From assembly GCA_037957365.1 (NCBI GenBank), contig JARHVA010002371.1:1488001-1552000 (forward strand): DNA of 64,000 nucleotides, given 5' to 3'. Below, one piece after another: positions 60,401-64,000 of the stretch. The position numbers and the translations under genes are program-made. The notes below the pieces were generated by a model. The model was not told the DNA's origin. It worked only from the letters and a program-made list of their open reading frames with translations, and did not search any database. Positions within the stretch are counted from its first letter, which is position 1, and every line of letters starts with the position of its first letter. The DNA is from Torreya grandis. Lineage: Eukaryota > Streptophyta > Pinopsida > Cupressales > Taxaceae.

Positions 60401-63400
60401 AAAATACTCTTTGCATTAGGAAACTAGGCCTATTCACTTGGTGGTATCCATTTGAGTGGCTATGGAGACTTAAAATAACCATAATAAAAGGTTTGATAAC
60501 ATGTGTGTATATCTCTACTACATCTTAACCCATGATTTAGGATTCAAAAAAGCTCAAACCATGTTGATCTTTAACCTTCTAGGTGATCATGTCCTTCTTG
60601 ACTAGTATCCTCAAACTGCCCTTCTAGTACAAGATTTTTTGAACACTTATAAGGGTATATTAATGTATTTTTATGCTTTATAAGGAATAATAAAAAATTT
60701 GTTACATTACATAATGATTTTAACATATTTTCATGCTCAAAAACCTTGATTTGTTCCCAATACATTGTAAAATTAGCACATTTAATGCACTTGTCCAGGT
60801 GATATTACCATAAAGCTACATGGTGAGGACCTACATAGAGTTTTAAAATTTTTTTAGGTGTTTTCCAATCTAAAATAAGGTATTTGAATCTATTAATCTC
60901 ACTTTCTTTCCCATTGAGTCCTAACTAGGGTTTAAAGAGGATTTAGGTGGTTTTAGCTCTTAACAATGATTCATAAAGATGAGGGTATTGGTTTGAGAAA
61001 AATTAATGAAAATTTGAGGGCATAAACCTTGATAACTACCCCTAAGATATTTTGGCACCATGAAAATTGTTAAGACATGTCTTATTAAAGTTTGGGAGCC
61101 TCCCAAGCTTATTCAGGTAGTCTCTAAGTGCCTTACACTCTTAACATTTATTCATATCCTATAAGGATTAAATATAGGAACTAATACCATATGATGGGAG
61201 TAGGAATACCTCCCAAACATATCCAAATTACAAATGGTTCCATGCATTTTCTCAAGAGAGTTCACATATGGAGAAGAGAGCCTTATTGGATAATATAGGT
61301 CTGCCAATGAACCCAAGAGAGGTTTATTTAGACAAATAGAGCATAAGATTCTTGATATTGGTTTTAAATACCTATTTTAGGTCTTTATAAATCTATTTCA
61401 TTTTTTCCAAAAGGATCTGCAACCTAATTTACATATCTTGAGGGTTTGTGGGCCTTTAGTGTTCAAAGGATCCATTCATTTTTAAAACCATAAATAAGAT
61501 TATTAATGCTCTTATTGACCACTTGGTACCAAATATCAATGTAAGAGTATATTTATTTCTTCATATCCTTGAAGGTAGGCATAAAACTTTTAATTAGACC
61601 TGTAGGTCTACATTGGGCCTAGGATTTGTTAGAGATTATAATAGATCTTCAACTCATAATTTGTCCTACATTTGACATGCACACATCTCCATAGTGTATA
61701 TACATATTTCCCACCCCTATTTTATTCTTCAAACCTAAGATCCTAATACAAAAATAATTTCATTACAAATGAAAAAGAGAACTATAGGTCTATAGACGTG
61801 TAGGTCTACATTTTCATTACTTTAAGCCTTTCATGATAGATACAATGATCATTTTAATCCTAAGACAATTTACCCATTGATTTAAAACACTTATTACAAG
61901 GTTAAAACTCTCATAAATCACTTATAATTCAAATTTAGACCTTTTAAACTCACCTTCGTGCAAGCAGGCTTATACACAATCTTTTGGTGAATCATGAGAA
62001 CATTACTTCCTTTGCCTTTTTGGGTCTATCTGACCACTTAAGACCTTATTTATAGTACCTATTAAGTTTATAGTAATTTATCACATGTATTTAATCTTTC
62101 TAATGTCTTGATTTTTTCCCCTTAATTCTTACCATTCTATGTACAGTCTACTTATAAGGAGTTTCAAGAGGACTGTAGATGAACTTCTTGATGTGAGGAC
62201 TTTAAAATGACTAATATTGGTGTATGAGTTATTTTATCAAGTGGAGGGTATTATACACCTTATTATATCATTTCAAAAAAAAAAAAAAAAACCTTGATTA
62301 GTGAAATAGATCCCTTTTTTAAGTCTACAACCATGCTTGAGACTAGAAAGACTTAAAAATTAACACTTGCAACTTTCATGACATGAGGATATAAAAAGAG
62401 TTTAGGGACTGATTGGATAATATTTATGGTAATTTATTATCCTTGTAATTAATACCAACTCATTTTAGGCCTTATTTAAGTTCACCAAGTATCCATATCC
62501 CCATCTTACTATAAGCAAGCCTGGAAGTGTCTTTATAGGCCTTTCTTCAAGTGGTTTTCGATTCTTCTTAGTTTACAAGGATCTAAGACAATATGGAATA
62601 TTTTTCATGGCCATGTCACCTCATATTTGGAATTTAATATTTTTAAATTATTCACCTCATATATTAACTCTGACTTTTCCAAGCTTCACACTCAAGTGTC
62701 CTTGCTTATCTCTTTCTTGAAGATCACTTACATGTGGGACAGTGCTCTCTCAATGAACATGCAACAATGAGTTGGCCTATGAAGACCAATATTCATGAAT
62801 AACAAAAATTAGGTGAGGATAATAAAGGTGATAATAACCTTGACAACATGCTCTAAGTATATTGAAACTTAAAATTCATCAAAACCCTACTATCATTAGC
62901 TTGTAACCTGCTTAAAATAAAGATTTTCTTGTCTTTTGATGGCTCATACATGCCATCTGAGAATGGAGAAAGATGTGTAATATTTTTAAAACCCATGGTA
63001 ATATTTTATAATCTTCACCCTAATTAAACAATTTCAAACTTTCATCCATACTATCCAAAACCAATCCTTAAAGGTTTTAGTAGGGTTTAAGACCACCCTG
63101 GAGTCTTAGAGATTGTTCATAAAGGATGGGGAATGGATAAGAGAAATAATGTCACCAAATATAAGGCTACTAAGGTACCCTCCTTTGGTCAAGATATTAG
63201 GCCCTAATCTTATCTCTCCTTTTCATACCAAGTGAAAATTGGTAGGCCTTGTGAGGCTAACAACGGCTCAATAAGGAATAAAAGTTGTTTTTTGCATTGT
63301 TTGGACCTGAAACTCACTCTCATGCATGGATTTGTCCTTGTGAAGGATGGATGGATCCATGGGAGTGCTTAGGATTGAAAATCCATGTTGAAAACATGCA

Positions 63401-64000
63401 ACCATCCTATAAAACCTCTCATTCTTAGAATAATTATCATACTCTACCTTAAAACATGATTAAACAGATGGAACAAGTATTCATGGAGCTTGTATATGCC
63501 TCTATGGATATGGGGTGACATGTACTATACTTCCTTTTATTTTAAACCTATTATTTATTACAATATTCTCTTTTTAACTTTAAAAAATGATTAATAAAAC
63601 ATCTCAAAGGGGTTATAAAATTAGTAAAGAGTGTTTTAAACCTATTTGGGCACTTGTACAAACTAGTGGGAGTATGACATGACTTTGACATTGTTGTTCC
63701 CCAAAAATGTCAGCAATTTTTGGGACAACATTTGAATTGTTTTGGTCCTACAGACCAAAATTATCTCTTCCCTTTCCAAATTTTGTCTTGGGCATTTAAA
63801 TTCCTCATTTTTCAAGCTTTTCATAAATCTATGGACTACAAACAGGATTATTTCTAAAAGTTCAACGTGCTTCACAACTTTTGCAGGAATTTTCATCGGC
63901 AAGCATCAGCAACAAGTTCAACGGTTAGTTCAACTTTTTGGTTCAACCGATTGGTTCAATGTCTTGGTTTAATGGAATGGTTCATCGCCAAAGTTCAAAG
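60401..64000. other. Unassigned AT-rich sequence
   Basis: No domain, LTR pair or RNA gene recognised. An A17-type run lies near 62274-62290. At 63905-63985 the sextet GTTCAA recurs about seven times (CAAGTTCAACGGTTAGTTCAA, TTGGTTCAACCGATTGGTTC) in an irregular short-period repeat running to the window end. A minus-strand frame at 63663-63902 has no recognised feature. Confidence 0.4.

Overview
The window reads as intergenic DNA from a large-genome seed plant. It is AT-rich, shows no convincing intact host gene, tRNA or rRNA, and is built almost entirely of decayed LTR retrotransposons nested in or next to one another. A gymnosperm is my best guess, from the long, old, unpurged elements and the Ty3 gag-protease type at 38.7-40.3 kb. 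That is inference; nothing here fixes the species. Most in-frame stops are TAG, TAA or TGA where CAG, CAA, CGA or TGG is expected, the pattern left by deamination of methylated cytosine.

Layout: (1) 1-16952, element E1, plus strand, a Ty3/Gypsy Tat-lineage element with two RNase H domains. Its 5' LTR is cut by the window start. A younger 777-bp LINE-type insertion with an open zinc-knuckle ORF and an 18-bp target duplication sits inside its gag (4940-5716). (2) 16953-19958, unassigned, ending in a 51-bp coding-type minisatellite. (3) 19959-29453, element E2, minus strand, a non-autonomous relative of E1. It shares LTRs, primer site, leader, gag N-terminus and 3' motifs, but carries a repeat-rich ORF of unknown function where gag-pol should be. 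(4) 29454-30955, unassigned plus a 26-bp palindromic minisatellite. (5) 30956-41266, element E4, minus strand, a fragmentary Ty3 element split by E3, a Ty1/Copia element on the plus strand at 31374-38707. (6) 42120-58791, element E5, plus strand, a second complete but decayed Tat element with a perfect 5-bp target duplication GTTGG. It carries an antisense ORF resembling a plant mobile domain between integrase and 3' LTR. (7) 58792-64000, mostly unassigned, with a possible Copia LTR on the minus strand, an (AC)n(AT)n tract and a perfect 48-bp palindrome.

How the parts relate: E1, E2 and E5 share one primer-binding-site type (TGGC, then A/G, TGCCT), so they probably primed from the same tRNA. 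E1 could once have supplied gag and pol in trans for E2. No element looks mobile now: E1 and E5 are full of stops, E3 has lost catalytic residues and E2 has no pol. The most unusual material is the extra, non-gag/pol coding of the Tat elements: the recurring D-Y-N-H-L-W-E-N motif in E1 and E2, the 19-residue repeats in E2, and the antisense ORF in E5.
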